From the NCBI GenBank assembly GCA_035539855.1, contig DATLHO010000229.1:1-17125 (forward strand): a stretch of DNA of 17,125 nucleotides, given 5' to 3'. Position numbers and translations under genes: made by a program. The stretch comes from DATLHO01 sp035539855. Lineage in GTDB: Bacteria; Bacteroidota; Ignavibacteria; OLB7. Shown one piece after another: positions 8,401 to 16,083 of the stretch. Every line of letters starts with the position of its first letter. Positions within the stretch are counted from its first letter, which is position 1. The notes under the pieces are model-generated. The model saw only the letters and a program-made list of their open reading frames with translations. It was not told where the DNA came from and searched no databases.

Positions 8401-9419
8401 TTCGTCTCCCTCGACCGATTGCCCCAGCCGGTGTAGAGATTGAGGATGTTGTAGCCACTGGTGTCGCCGTACCAGCCGCCCGCATCGGCCTGTTTGAAGC
8501 GGATCGAGGAGACCTTGTTCTGCGAGGTGTCGCTCGTGAGCGTTCCGTTGCTCCCCCAGTCGATGGCAACGCCTTCTCGCAAACTGTCGCGATCCACTTG
8601 AATCGGCCCGAGCACGTTCGTTTGCGCATCAAGCACCTGGTAATGGACGCCCTTGTTGCCGTACGCCAGAGCCGTGTTCAAAATCGCTCTCTGCTCGCTG
8701 GCCTCTGGAATGTGCCCGACGACAGTGTCGAGACGTCGATGCGTGACGTTGTCGCTTCCCATGGAATCGCGAATGTCGAACCCGACCGGCGCGATGTTGA
8801 AGTAGATGAACATGTTCCGACGGCGATAGTCACGCGCCACCTGCGCCGCGCGCGACATTTTCCACAAAAGCGTCGGGAACGGCACGTCGGCGCCGACCGG
8901 GACGTACTGACCGAGCGCGATGCGCTGGAGCATCACCTCGTAGTTCTCGAGGTTCGCCAGCCGCGTCGCGGGCGTGCTGATGTCGAGTGAGTCGAGGGGG
9001 ATCGACGTATTGCCCTGGCCGTAGTCGGCGGTGTCGGCCGTGAAGTGCCCGCCGTTATGCTCGATGAGGCTCGGCACGTTGTTATGGGACGCCCCATACG
9101 GATCCCGCATCCAGGTCGACGTGCTCATGCCGCCCTCGCTCGAGACGAAGTCCATGTCGTAGTGCCGATGAAGCGACTCCGGGAATCCCTCTTCGATCCA
9201 GCCGGGGAGCGAATCCGCGCCGATCGTCGGTGCCGGAGTGAACTGCGTCGAGTTGACGCCGGCGTTCATCCATTCACGAATCCACTTGTAAACCCTGGCG
9301 GTGGTGGCCGCCTGAATGGCCGGCTCCTCGCCCGCAAGGCTCAACGCGATCACCGAAGGCAGACGGGTGTCGCCCGTTGCGCGATAGACCCATCTCTTCG
9401 GCCCGCTGGCGGATGACAT
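5496..9419 (-). CDS. C-terminal portion of a giant T9SS-secreted protein (frameshifted; hydrolase-like and beta-propeller-like)
   Basis: The open frame has 1,307 residues but no signal peptide, although it ends in a T9SS sorting domain (from residue 1226, TAQPNPATNTTEARF). It should therefore continue the gene at 9274-10566; the frames meet near 9389-9391, so residues before about 11 are probably not translated in this frame. Residues 30-370 have the look of a glycoside-hydrolase TIM barrel (AYGNKGVHYQVLD at 252-264, IGPLLMKLNWRDAYS at 350-364). Residues 435-555 resemble the beta-sandwich that often follows (MVVNRRAF; LTLRAGGAALLRI). Between about 645 and 960, blade-like repeats of the form PS...VVW recur (HPS-VVW 648-672, YPS-VVW 787-807, HPS-VVW 858-877), suggesting a sialidase-like beta-propeller. 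Function is inferred only; no catalytic residues were assigned. Confidence 0.8.
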   Translation of the reverse strand: MSSASGPKRWVYRATGDTRLPSVIALSLAGEEPAIQAATTARVYKWIREWMNAGVNSTQFTPAPTIGADSLPGWIEEGFPESLHRHYDMDFVSSEGGMSTSTWMRDPYGASHNNVPSLIEHNGGHFTADTADYGQGNTSIPLDSLDISTPATRLANLENYEVMLQRIALGQYVPVGADVPFPTLLWKMSRAAQVARDYRRRNMFIYFNIAPVGFDIRDSMGSDNVTHRRLDTVVGHIPEASEQRAILNTALAYGNKGVHYQVLDAQTNVLGPIQVDRDSLREGVAIDWGSNGTLTSDTSQNKVSSIRFKQADAGGWYGDTSGYNILNLYTGWGNRSRETKQYNRWLKDSIGPLLMKLNWRDAYSIHHSVPQPYAIKRYKYRVVSPDQWDSVYYRSVGHRPLPSDEIITDVRSYRRDWIGTGANRHDTLIADSLTRTYVELGLFYRQNSTSSRLFDTNWAMVVNRRAFERPSDVPADSARGRLMDTLAEMRTITLKLNLLNFEQFNFVRVREMGADVTPLPLASGERPALDTVVHADSSIRLTLRAGGAALLRITYALPDTSLVAGRLPFSCQRKIVWDPDQRRYHSVYMMGTDSSRIDSVCYRRSVPMSDSNETILWEPDDVIWAVGFSGYALSRTNDINDSIVSNRHPSLTIRRSPVGAGSLPGTMVTVVWTAHRVPINYAARQVLLRTIWSPDGTEHAMMDMPVEVVDSAIQGRPENEWGTPVISRTDGADIIAWSDSLVGIKAVARVIRDPMTIAEWWRSPAVYTDTIHVSAAQTARFGRPGKYPSVPTFAHILSRDSNVAVVWEQARTGPVNAPTSSDICVKRLLHTVTPTADTLEALDSSFAVVNSRAGLHRHPSTTQHQSWWKHVQDQVVWEEESSIWPVSVFYVRVRSIFTETRSPSLNPPDIIRPKPELWGEVALVTRKGALHSTYPNIASLTYGDSADIRKGRATVAHNYAGKYGDTTLMAEASVQWADVDIDWRPYTYGGRYLSNSETPDSQRTRHAVLYEVGQAATRKLRTTREYYLGRTRPAGYLADGRQLAMRIDDSSSAGYSLILIDAWRADATEAAPIGLVSRDTSLRVINDLTDARSLLRTKYFSASDSTTIALAIAAQFDGDTTGHAASSMTYVAELVDSATGAVIHELDSFTVSPASPTRQAMLTADLDLVSGTYFIRVRVDTSALVVSQWTGDSRYPVAELVMFVEDSSGAFKLRRPRPIVATNMRVTAQPNPATNTTEARFTIQEAGRVRVILTDYSGRNTAVLVDEWMTPGRYALDLDTEGLAPGTYLVHVLSGTVTGAVKVLVVP

Positions 9420-10566
9420 CGCGAAACGTGGCGTCTTCGGTCAGAACCAGATGTGCGATCGAATCGCGAATCGCCAGGCTGTGCAGCGCGACTTTCTCGG
9501 CACCTGTCCAGAAGACCTTGATGTTGAAGCTCTGGCTGCTGTTGCCGGGAAACGTCGGACCTGTTTGATTATCCAGACACCGGCGGGGGTTGAAGGGGTG
9601 ATTGACCTCGCGGTACCGCTTCCAATTGTCGGCGTCGGTGGTATCCGACGGAAGGAACTGCTGTCGTGTCACGCTGAACGAATCGATCAGCACCGAGTCG
9701 TTGGTTGTCATCGTTGTCGGTGTTCCGCCGGTGGCAGCCATCACGTGTGCCCCCCGTGGCCGCTCGTACCAGATCTCGACGCGCAGGATGGTCGCCGTCG
9801 GAGCCGTCGCCCCTCCACTATACAGGTGCCCCCTGATGTTGACATGGTACTCGTCGTCGTTGCGGCTGTGCTGACGTCGGAAGTAGTAGTCCGAGTTTTG
9901 GATCGTCGTGTCATATCGTTGCTTCCACGACCCGTCGTTGTACCATTCCCACCTGTTCGTCTGCCACGGGGCCCAGTTGAACGACGGCCGCTCAGCGATC
10001 AATTGTCCCGCGCTGGTGTTGGAGACGTCGTAAACCTGCTCGCGAGCGTCGACGTTTCGGTCCGCCTTCTCGATGCCGTTGATGAAGTCCTCACCCCCCG
10101 ACCGACTTGCGAAGGCTGAGGGCTCTTCACGGTATCGGATGCTGTCGGTGAAGTAGAAATGCGCTTCGGCGCCGTAACCCGATTCGTCGATGATCTCCGA
10201 GCCGCTGAGGACGAGGCGCTGCTCCGACGTCCGGAGCGTCGACGCGTCGAGCTGCACATCGCTGAATCCCCAGTTCATCGGACGCCGCAGGACATTCACG
10301 CCCATCTCGCGCGCCCACAGCCAGATCTTGTCGTTATGCGCGTTCGTGTCGTCCGATCCCCGAATCGTCATCGTCCGATTGGCGAGCGACGGATTGGTGA
10401 TGTTGAAGGCCGACGGATGAAAGACCTTGCACCATCCGCCGATGAAGAACTCGTCGTCGCCGACGCCGAACATCGGACGGATCGGCTCGAGTGTGTCGAG
10501 GGGCTGCGCCATGGTTGTGACGGGCAGCGCGAAGAGCAGCAGGACGAACCAGCGAGGCCAGTTCAT
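9274..10566 (-). CDS. N-terminal portion of the giant T9SS-secreted protein (frameshifted)
   Basis: The chosen ATG (10566) opens a clean signal peptide, MNWPRWFVLLLFALPVTTMA. An upstream in-frame ATG at 10599 and a TTG at 10605 would put an unusual cysteine-rich stretch in front of it. The mature start GVGDDEFFIGGW and KIWLWAREMGVNVLRRPMNW resembles the opening strand and helix of a TIM-barrel hydrolase. A beta-rich stretch follows (VNIRGHLYSGG...; FNIKVFWTGAEKVAL). After RQRAEEM the frame degenerates into about 33 Arg/Gly/His-rich residues before a stop, while the neighbouring frame continues with convincing coding sequence (VYRATGDTRLPSVIALSL). One extra base in the GGG of ATGGGTC (9389-9391 on the plus strand) would explain it. 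Either a pseudogene, a sequencing error, or less likely a programmed shift. Confidence 0.75.
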   Translation of the reverse strand: MNWPRWFVLLLFALPVTTMAQPLDTLEPIRPMFGVGDDEFFIGGWCKVFHPSAFNITNPSLANRTMTIRGSDDTNAHNDKIWLWAREMGVNVLRRPMNWGFSDVQLDASTLRTSEQRLVLSGSEIIDESGYGAEAHFYFTDSIRYREEPSAFASRSGGEDFINGIEKADRNVDAREQVYDVSNTSAGQLIAERPSFNWAPWQTNRWEWYNDGSWKQRYDTTIQNSDYYFRRQHSRNDDEYHVNIRGHLYSGGATAPTATILRVEIWYERPRGAHVMAATGGTPTTMTTNDSVLIDSFSVTRQQFLPSDTTDADNWKRYREVNHPFNPRRCLDNQTGPTFPGNSSQSFNIKVFWTGAEKVALHSLAIRDSIAHLVLTEDATFRDVIRQRAEEMGLSRNGRHPSAFGDRVEPCGRGAGHSGGHHRQGLQVDS

Positions 10567-10699
10567 TCCGCCGAAACAGCAGGGTGAGGACGGTTGCATT
10601 GGCAACCCCGATTGAAGAATGTCACGCTCGTCGTCGCCGTGGGGTCGCGAGACTGTCGGCGAGCGTCATGCGGTGCAAGTCGAGGCGACACTGCAGGTT

Positions 10700-12367
10700 C
10701 TATCGTTTGACGAACGACGCCGTTCCAAGCGGCCGTCCGTCGTCATCGAGTACGCGGAGCACATAGGCGCCCGGTGGCGCATCGCCGCATCGCCAAAGCG
10801 CCGAGCCGACATACGGATCGACCGCACCGCGGGCGACAAGCTCGCCACCGATGTCGAAGATCTCGAAGCGCGCGGGCATTCGCTCGAGGTCGCCGCGCCA
10901 TGCGATGTTCAGTTCGTCAGCGACCGGCATCGGCCAGATGAACACCGATCGCGGACGCTCGCCGGTGACCACCTCGCGCACACCCATCGACGGATCGTCG
11001 ACCGGAATGTAGGGGCCGCCGGCGAGAATGATGACTGCACCGCGATCGGTGTCGTCGTAGTATCGGGGGTTGCCGCCGAGGAAATCCGACCACCCATCCC
11101 CATTGACGTCCCCGGCGGGCATGTTCTTCGACCCGCTTGGGCTTTCGAAGAATCCATAGTCGGATTCGTAAAACACCGCATCGTATGTCGCGTCGGGTCC
11201 ACTCGGCCCACCGGAAAACGCGCGAAGCTGACCGCCTTTGGCGGCCTCGTATGCCACGGTACCGACCATGTCGTAGCGACCGGAGCGGTTGTTCATTGGT
11301 CCGAAGTGCTGATGACCATACCCCGGGTATTCAAAGAGCTTGATGTCGGCGTCCGGCACGTCGAATGCTCTGCCCCGTGCGCTCTTGCCGCTGGCACTGT
11401 GAAAGACATGCTGACCGGTAAGTATATCGGTGGCACCGTCGCCGTCAACGTTGACCGCGCGCCACGAGACATACTCGATGTTGACGGAGCGATCTGGGAG
11501 TGCGGCTTCCTCAGGAATCGCGCCATCGCCGAACCAAAACATCAGATGGTTCCCTCCGCTCCTCGTCGGTATCTGAAGCATCCCGATATCGACGTGACCG
11601 TCGCCGTCGAAATCCCCGACGCCGCCAATCGGCGAGTAGCCATATTCCGCGATTGTTTCACGCAAAACGGTCGTCGGCGTGTCGAGTTGGAAGTTCGGGC
11701 CTCCCTGGTAGATCCATACTTGCGAGTGCCGCGGCGTCGGTGCTCCAATGATAAACCCGATGAACACGATCAGCTCATCGGCGCCATCGTTATTGAGGTC
11801 GGCGACGGTGAAGTCGTCGAGATTTCCGCGCACGCCGGGCGAATCAGCCCGCGTGCCTCTTGGCCAGATCATCGTCGGCGTGGTGGCAATCCGCCCTGAA
11901 TCGATCGGGTAGAGTTCAAGCTCGAGGCCCCTGCCAACGAGCATCAGGAACCGGCGACCGTCGCCGAAGAAATCCGGATTCGACGACGTGCCTCGCCAGG
12001 CGTGGGGACCCGAAAGCCGCCACTCTTCATCGAGCCGCAGCCCGGCGCTGTCGCCACGATACAGTCGTATTTCCTTCGGAACATCCGTTCCGATCAGCAC
12101 CTCGTCTCGGCCATCTCCGTCGATGTCGGGAATCGCCGCAAGGTCCGTCCCGATCCCGGTGCCCGGCTCGGTGCTCGTACGCGCCCACAGCAGGCGCAGC
12201 TTGACCGCGGCAGGGTTGGCGAGAATCTCGCCGACCTGCGCACTGGCCGGCGCGATGGCGAGGAGCGCGACGAGTGCGAGCACCGCGACGGCCGACAATC
12301 TGCCGGCGACAAACCGGCTTCGGCGCCACGCAGTCATTCGGCGTTTCTCTGAAGTATCGCCTCGCAT
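10700..12367 (-). CDS. FG-GAP/VCBS repeat secreted protein with T9SS sorting domain
   Basis: The product has 555 residues. Residues 17-44 are an export signal (Arg-rich start, alanine/leucine core, ending ASA). Five calcium-loop repeats of the D-x-D/N-x-D-G type follow: DIDGDGRDEVLIG (81), DLNNDGADELIVF (190), DFDGDGHVDIGML (252), NVDGDGATDILTG (306) and DVNGDGWSDFLGG (420). Such repeats build an integrin-alpha-like beta-propeller with bound calcium. The last 80 residues (from about VFIWPMPVADELNI) are a T9SS sorting domain. The start at 12367 is supported by GAGGA 7 bases upstream. Its stop is 133 bp before the next cargo gene, so co-transcription is possible. It is probably cell-surface or extracellular, with an adhesion or ligand-binding role; no enzyme motif was seen. 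Confidence 0.9.
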   Translation of the reverse strand: MRGDTSEKRRMTAWRRSRFVAGRLSAVAVLALVALLAIAPASAQVGEILANPAAVKLRLLWARTSTEPGTGIGTDLAAIPDIDGDGRDEVLIGTDVPKEIRLYRGDSAGLRLDEEWRLSGPHAWRGTSSNPDFFGDGRRFLMLVGRGLELELYPIDSGRIATTPTMIWPRGTRADSPGVRGNLDDFTVADLNNDGADELIVFIGFIIGAPTPRHSQVWIYQGGPNFQLDTPTTVLRETIAEYGYSPIGGVGDFDGDGHVDIGMLQIPTRSGGNHLMFWFGDGAIPEEAALPDRSVNIEYVSWRAVNVDGDGATDILTGQHVFHSASGKSARGRAFDVPDADIKLFEYPGYGHQHFGPMNNRSGRYDMVGTVAYEAAKGGQLRAFSGGPSGPDATYDAVFYESDYGFFESPSGSKNMPAGDVNGDGWSDFLGGNPRYYDDTDRGAVIILAGGPYIPVDDPSMGVREVVTGERPRSVFIWPMPVADELNIAWRGDLERMPARFEIFDIGGELVARGAVDPYVGSALWRCGDAPPGAYVLRVLDDDGRPLGTASFVKR

Positions 12368-12742
12368 TGTCCGGTCCTCAAGAGATCGTTGGATTGCGTA
12401 GGGGAGAATTGACCACGGGCATCACGATACCTCACGATATCGTGACATGGCGCCGGGACGGTCATCGCGGGCGCGTTGACGGTACACTTCAGCGTGATTG
12501 TTCGTCGGGCGGGTCGGAGGTGATAGCTGGGGTGCTACGCCTGGGCACGCTTGGGCGGCGAACACATCGAGAGGTGCTTCGAATGATGTTCCGCACGAGA
12601 TCCATGTCGGTACTCTCGGAGAGTCGACCGCCGCCATGAGACGGTCCGGTAACCGACAAGGGAAAAGATATGGCAAATCGTGTCGGGCAAGTATGACGCC
12701 CGTCAGGTTTTTCGGTCACCGTTTCGACAGTATGTGGCGGTT
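12368..12742. other. Intergenic region, 375 bp, upstream of the FG-GAP gene
   Basis: No coding sequence is convincing on either strand; short open frames here are rich in Arg and Ser and have no start signals. It contains the TCACGATA element (12422-12445), a small dyad ACTCTC-G-GAGAGT (12612-12624), and a weak 5-bp stem (CGGGC...GCCCG, 12679-12697) downstream of the preceding gene. No clear sigma-70 promoter pair was found. Confidence 0.5.
12422..12445. promoter_or_regulatory. TCACGATA repeats with a 14-bp palindrome upstream of the FG-GAP gene
   Basis: The half-site TCACGATA occurs at 12422-12429 and again at 12432-12439, exactly 10 bp apart. The second copy is part of the perfect palindrome TCACGATATCGTGA (12432-12445). 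Three half-sites, two in direct orientation one helical turn apart and one inverted, lie 55-78 bp before the start codon, a typical place for a dimeric regulator to bind. No regulator gene is in the window. Confidence 0.5.
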
Positions 12743-14731
12743 CTACCGCGCGACGACGAGCGTGCGAACCGACGACGCGCCGGCCGCCGAGAGGCGCACC
12801 AGATAGGCGCCGGCGGCGAGGCCGTCGAGGTCGATGCGCGTCGAGACCGCGCCGGCCGGCTCGGTCCACGAGCGCACGGACGCGCCATCGGTGCTCGTGA
12901 GCGTGAACTCCGCCGCGCGTCCGCCCGCGCGATAACGTACGAGCGCCGACGCGTCGCCTGCCGGATTCGGTGTCATTGACTCGATCGAGACGGTGATCGC
13001 GTGATACTCGATCGGAGCCGTTGCCGGTCCCTCGTAGATCACGGTGTCGTAGGCAACGTTGCCGGCCTTGTCCGAGGCAACGACGACCGCGCGCGCCGGC
13101 CGCGTCGGGTCGATCGGCGTCAGCTCGAACGTCGCGCCCCTCGAGATGCCGGCGTCGAGCGGCCCGACCACGAGCCGGTAGTTCGAGCTCTCCTCCGGAC
13201 GCAGCTCCACGAGCGCGAGATTTGTCCGCACGGCGGCGTCGTCGGGACCGTCGGTTGCCGTGCCGGTGGCGCGGCCGCCGGCGCCGAGCGCCGCGGCGAT
13301 GTCGGGCTCCTCGTCATCGGCCGAGCCCAGCCAGCCCGCGCTGACGCTCATCGGATAGCCGTACGAGTCGTAGCTGTCGGAGCCGTAGAGGTAGCCGGCG
13401 AAGGGATGCAGACCGCGGATCTTGTAGCTGCCGGGCGCAATGTCCGACGTGACGCCGACATAGCGCCGGCCGTTGACCGTCGACGTGAAGCTCCTGATCG
13501 GACGCGCGAGCTTCTGAGAGAGATTCTCCCACGTCTCCGTGCCCGTCGTCGCGATCTCCATCGAGCTCCAACCGGCCGAGTCGGACACGATCGTCATGTA
13601 GTTCTCCCTGAAGTCGCCGGCCTTCGGCGTCGCGATGATCGTGCGCGTCTGGTACTGCTCGACCGGCGTCAGCACGACGTAGAAGGGATCGCTGACGACG
13701 CCGTCGTAGTTCTGCGAGTTGTTGTATTGAGCCACCATGATCGGCTTGTTCGAGGTGAACTCCAGGTGCATGCGATCCGGCGGCAGATACTCGGCCCACC
13801 CCGTCCCCTCGGCTCCGCCTCGCTGCGTCAGGTTGAACCGCAGCTGCCCGTTGATGTAGATCTCGGTCTCCGGCTCGGCGGCGAAGATCCGAAAGAGGTC
13901 GCCCTTGAGCCGGGTTGCGAAGGGCACCGCATGATAGACCTTCCCCCAGCTCTCGACCGGCAGCATCATCTCGGCCAGGTGATCGCACGCGGGGTAGCGC
14001 TGATCCGGGAGGTACGCACAGTTCTGTCCCGCCATCACCGCCACCGGCTTCGTCGCCGCGATTACTGCTCCGCTGAGATCCCCACCCGGACCGAAGCTCA
14101 TCGACGAGAAGACATCGCCCTTGTCGAGGGTGATCGAATGGGTCTCGCCCGCCCTGTGGTTCGGCGTATCGAACGGCGTCGTGATCGTCACCATCGTCGA
14201 GTCGAACGCGGCCGCGACGAGAAACTGGGACGGGAGCTTGTCGGGGAAAAACCCCCCGGTCAGGTAGTCGCGAGCCGACGCGACGACGTACTGATTGCCG
14301 AGCGCGCTGATCGGCAGGATCAGCATCCCGTCGGTCGTGTAGCTCGTGCGGTTCATTCCCGTGAGACTGATCGGATCGTCGGCGACCACGCGCACGGCCT
14401 TGTTGCGGTAGATCGCGTCCGGTGGGATGTCCGCGCGCGTGTCGCGGGTGAGCGCCTGCGCCTCGAACTTCGTCAGGTCGAACGTGGTGATCGACGCCGC
14501 TTCGACGCTCACCGCATTCTTGAGCGTCGGGCCGACGTAGATCCGGACCGTCGTCCTGGTCGTCGCCGCGATGTAGAGCCTCACGTAATGAGCGCTGGCC
14601 CCCGGATCCTCGTAGTTCGTCGGGAACGAGAAGACGAACTCGGTGCCGACGGAAGTGACGCCCTGCGCGGCGAGCGGCGACGTGATGGCGAGCGCGATGA
14701 GCGGAAGCAGGAGGTAGACGGAACGCTTCAT
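12743..14731 (-). CDS. Secreted protein with IgGFc-binding-like domain and T9SS sorting domain (short paralogue of the 220-4332 gene)
   Basis: The product has 662 residues from the ATG at 14731, which opens the signal peptide MKRSVYLLLPLIALAITSPLAAQ; the 22 residues that could precede it overlap the upstream gene and are not signal-like. Residues about 29-465 match the first block of the large surface protein. A linker rich in Gly, Ala and Asp (about 475-500) and a divergent Ig-like segment (PARAVVVASDKAGNVAYDT) follow. The last 80 residues are a sorting domain (MTPNPAGDASALVRY; LDGLAAGAYLVRL). HYDIN repeats and the cohesin-like part are absent. No strong Shine-Dalgarno is seen. The gene starts 32 bp after the preceding stop, so the two are probably an operon. 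Probable surface adhesin; ligand unknown. Confidence 0.9.
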   Translation of the reverse strand: MKRSVYLLLPLIALAITSPLAAQGVTSVGTEFVFSFPTNYEDPGASAHYVRLYIAATTRTTVRIYVGPTLKNAVSVEAASITTFDLTKFEAQALTRDTRADIPPDAIYRNKAVRVVADDPISLTGMNRTSYTTDGMLILPISALGNQYVVASARDYLTGGFFPDKLPSQFLVAAAFDSTMVTITTPFDTPNHRAGETHSITLDKGDVFSSMSFGPGGDLSGAVIAATKPVAVMAGQNCAYLPDQRYPACDHLAEMMLPVESWGKVYHAVPFATRLKGDLFRIFAAEPETEIYINGQLRFNLTQRGGAEGTGWAEYLPPDRMHLEFTSNKPIMVAQYNNSQNYDGVVSDPFYVVLTPVEQYQTRTIIATPKAGDFRENYMTIVSDSAGWSSMEIATTGTETWENLSQKLARPIRSFTSTVNGRRYVGVTSDIAPGSYKIRGLHPFAGYLYGSDSYDSYGYPMSVSAGWLGSADDEEPDIAAALGAGGRATGTATDGPDDAAVRTNLALVELRPEESSNYRLVVGPLDAGISRGATFELTPIDPTRPARAVVVASDKAGNVAYDTVIYEGPATAPIEYHAITVSIESMTPNPAGDASALVRYRAGGRAAEFTLTSTDGASVRSWTEPAGAVSTRIDLDGLAAGAYLVRLSAAGASSVRTLVVAR

Positions 14732-14763
14732 GGGAGATCTTGTGTCTATGGGGAAGTCGTGGA

Positions 14764-16083
14764 CTACCGCTTGATGACGAGACGCCGGACGTCGCAACGC
14801 CCATGCGAAGTTAGACTCACGAGATACGATCCCGTCGCAAGCCCGCGCACATCGAGCCGCGCCACGGTCGCGCCTGCGGGCGCCTCGAGGGTTCGTAGAA
14901 TCTCACCGGTCAGCGACGTCAGTCGGATGGTCGATGGTCCGTTGCCGTCGAGCGCGATGAGCACGTCGTCGCCACCGGCCGGATTCGGCCGCAGCGACAT
15001 GCCGGCGACGTCGCCGTCCCGGTCGTCGCTCGTGACGCCGAGCGGCGGCTGAAATCCTCGTCCGCGCAGAATTCCCGTTGCGTCGTTGGCCTGATTCGGA
15101 GGCGCGTTGTGCTCGAACACGATCAAGTCGACATACTGCCGTACCGCGCCCGGCGCGAAGGTCACGCGGAGCACGCGCGACTCGCCCGCAGCCACACCAA
15201 ACGGAAACGTTGGCAGGCCGTCCGGCAGAGTGAAGGTCACTTTGTCGTTGATGTCCTGCGCGATGCCGGTGACGGTGAGCATGGCGCCGTCGCGAGAGTC
15301 GTTCCGGATCTCGATCCCGTCGACGCTCGGCGGCGCCGTGATCGGCCAGGCACCGAAGTCGTGATCGGTCACCGCGATGATCGGGGCGCCGACGTTGGCA
15401 ACGACCACGATGGAGTGGCGGAGCCCGCACTCGTCTTCGAGGCGGAGCGTATCGACATGCGTTCCGGCAGCCGTCGCGTCGAACTGGATGAACACATCCC
15501 TGCGGGCTCCGGGCAGTCTCGCGGAGTCGAGCTCGAAGCCCGTCGTCGGCGCGACAAGGGAGAAACCGGCGTTGCCCTTGAGCAGTCGGATCGCGACGAT
15601 ACCCACACGGCGGAACGAGCGGTTCTCGAGCGTGATCTTCTTCCCCGACCTGGTTCCGGTGATGAGGTTTCCAAACGACAGCAGTCCTGGTTCAGCGACG
15701 ACGTCGATGGCGGTGTAGCTGACAGTGTCGTAGGTCACGTTCCCGGCCTTGTCGTAGATGCGCACGATCGCGCGCGCGTCCTTCGTGCGGTCGAACACGG
15801 CGAGGCTGTAGGACGCGACCGGCGCGACTCCATCCTCGAACGGCTCCACGTCGATCCGGATATTGAAGCTCTCAGGAGCTGGCACCAGGTCTATCGAGGA
15901 TAGGTTCGAGCGGATTGGCGGCTCCGGCATGTCGGTCACGACCGCGTGGACGGTGTCGCCACAGGTGCCTCGCGAGGTACGCTCGACCAGCGGTGGAATG
16001 GTATCTATGCAGGCGGCCGCGGGGATCGCCGTTGCACAGCGCAGGATCAGCATCGTAAGAACCACGCGGCCGTTGATGCTCAT
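14764..16083 (-). CDS. Secreted HYDIN-repeat protein with T9SS sorting domain (paralogue of the middle of the 220-4332 gene)
   Basis: The product has 439 residues. Residues 1-24 are a signal sequence (VVLTMLILRCATAIPAAA). Residues 27-130 are the Ig-like segment (PEPPIRSNLSSIDL; RIYDKAGNVTYDT). Two HYDIN/choice-of-anchor D repeats follow (from about SFGNLITGT at 136 and DHDFGAWPITAPPSVD at 240), then a sorting domain from about 362 (MSLRPNPAGGDD; LATGSYLVSL). It lacks the IgGFc-binding-like block, which is supplied by the next gene 32 bp downstream. Together they cover most of the architecture of the large protein, with the Ig-like part present in both. A cysteine follows the signal (AAAC), but the -3 residue does not fit a lipobox, so it is treated as an ordinary secreted protein. 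Confidence 0.9.
   Translation of the reverse strand: MSINGRVVLTMLILRCATAIPAAACIDTIPPLVERTSRGTCGDTVHAVVTDMPEPPIRSNLSSIDLVPAPESFNIRIDVEPFEDGVAPVASYSLAVFDRTKDARAIVRIYDKAGNVTYDTVSYTAIDVVAEPGLLSFGNLITGTRSGKKITLENRSFRRVGIVAIRLLKGNAGFSLVAPTTGFELDSARLPGARRDVFIQFDATAAGTHVDTLRLEDECGLRHSIVVVANVGAPIIAVTDHDFGAWPITAPPSVDGIEIRNDSRDGAMLTVTGIAQDINDKVTFTLPDGLPTFPFGVAAGESRVLRVTFAPGAVRQYVDLIVFEHNAPPNQANDATGILRGRGFQPPLGVTSDDRDGDVAGMSLRPNPAGGDDVLIALDGNGPSTIRLTSLTGEILRTLEAPAGATVARLDVRGLATGSYLVSLTSHGRCDVRRLVIKR

Noticed and set aside
7665..8990. A 441-residue plus-strand open frame opposite the giant secreted-protein gene
   Set aside because: Same Arg/Val/His-rich mirror composition, no recognisable motif, while the minus strand has coherent domains through the whole stretch.
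9385..9395. Programmed ribosomal frameshift site
   Set aside because: Only a GGG triplet is present, without a slippery heptamer or evident stimulatory hairpin, so an error or mutation is the simpler reading.
12290..12340. Possible twin-arginine signal (RRSRF) in the FG-GAP protein
   Set aside because: It does not match S/T-R-R-x-F-L-K; an ordinary secretion signal with a basic start explains it.
14764..14797. A 34-bp overlap between the two paired genes if the longest frame is used
   Set aside because: The signal peptide begins at the ATG at 14731; the extra 22 residues upstream are not signal-like, so the genes are separated by 32 bp.
13001..15052. A 683-residue plus-strand open frame spanning parts of two minus-strand genes
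   Set aside because: It crosses the gap between two well-supported minus-strand genes and has only low-complexity Arg-rich sequence.
15995..16083. Possible lipoprotein signal in the HYDIN protein (AAAC)
   Set aside because: The residue at -3 is alanine rather than Leu, Val or Ile, and the protein carries a T9SS sorting domain, which fits an ordinary signal peptide.
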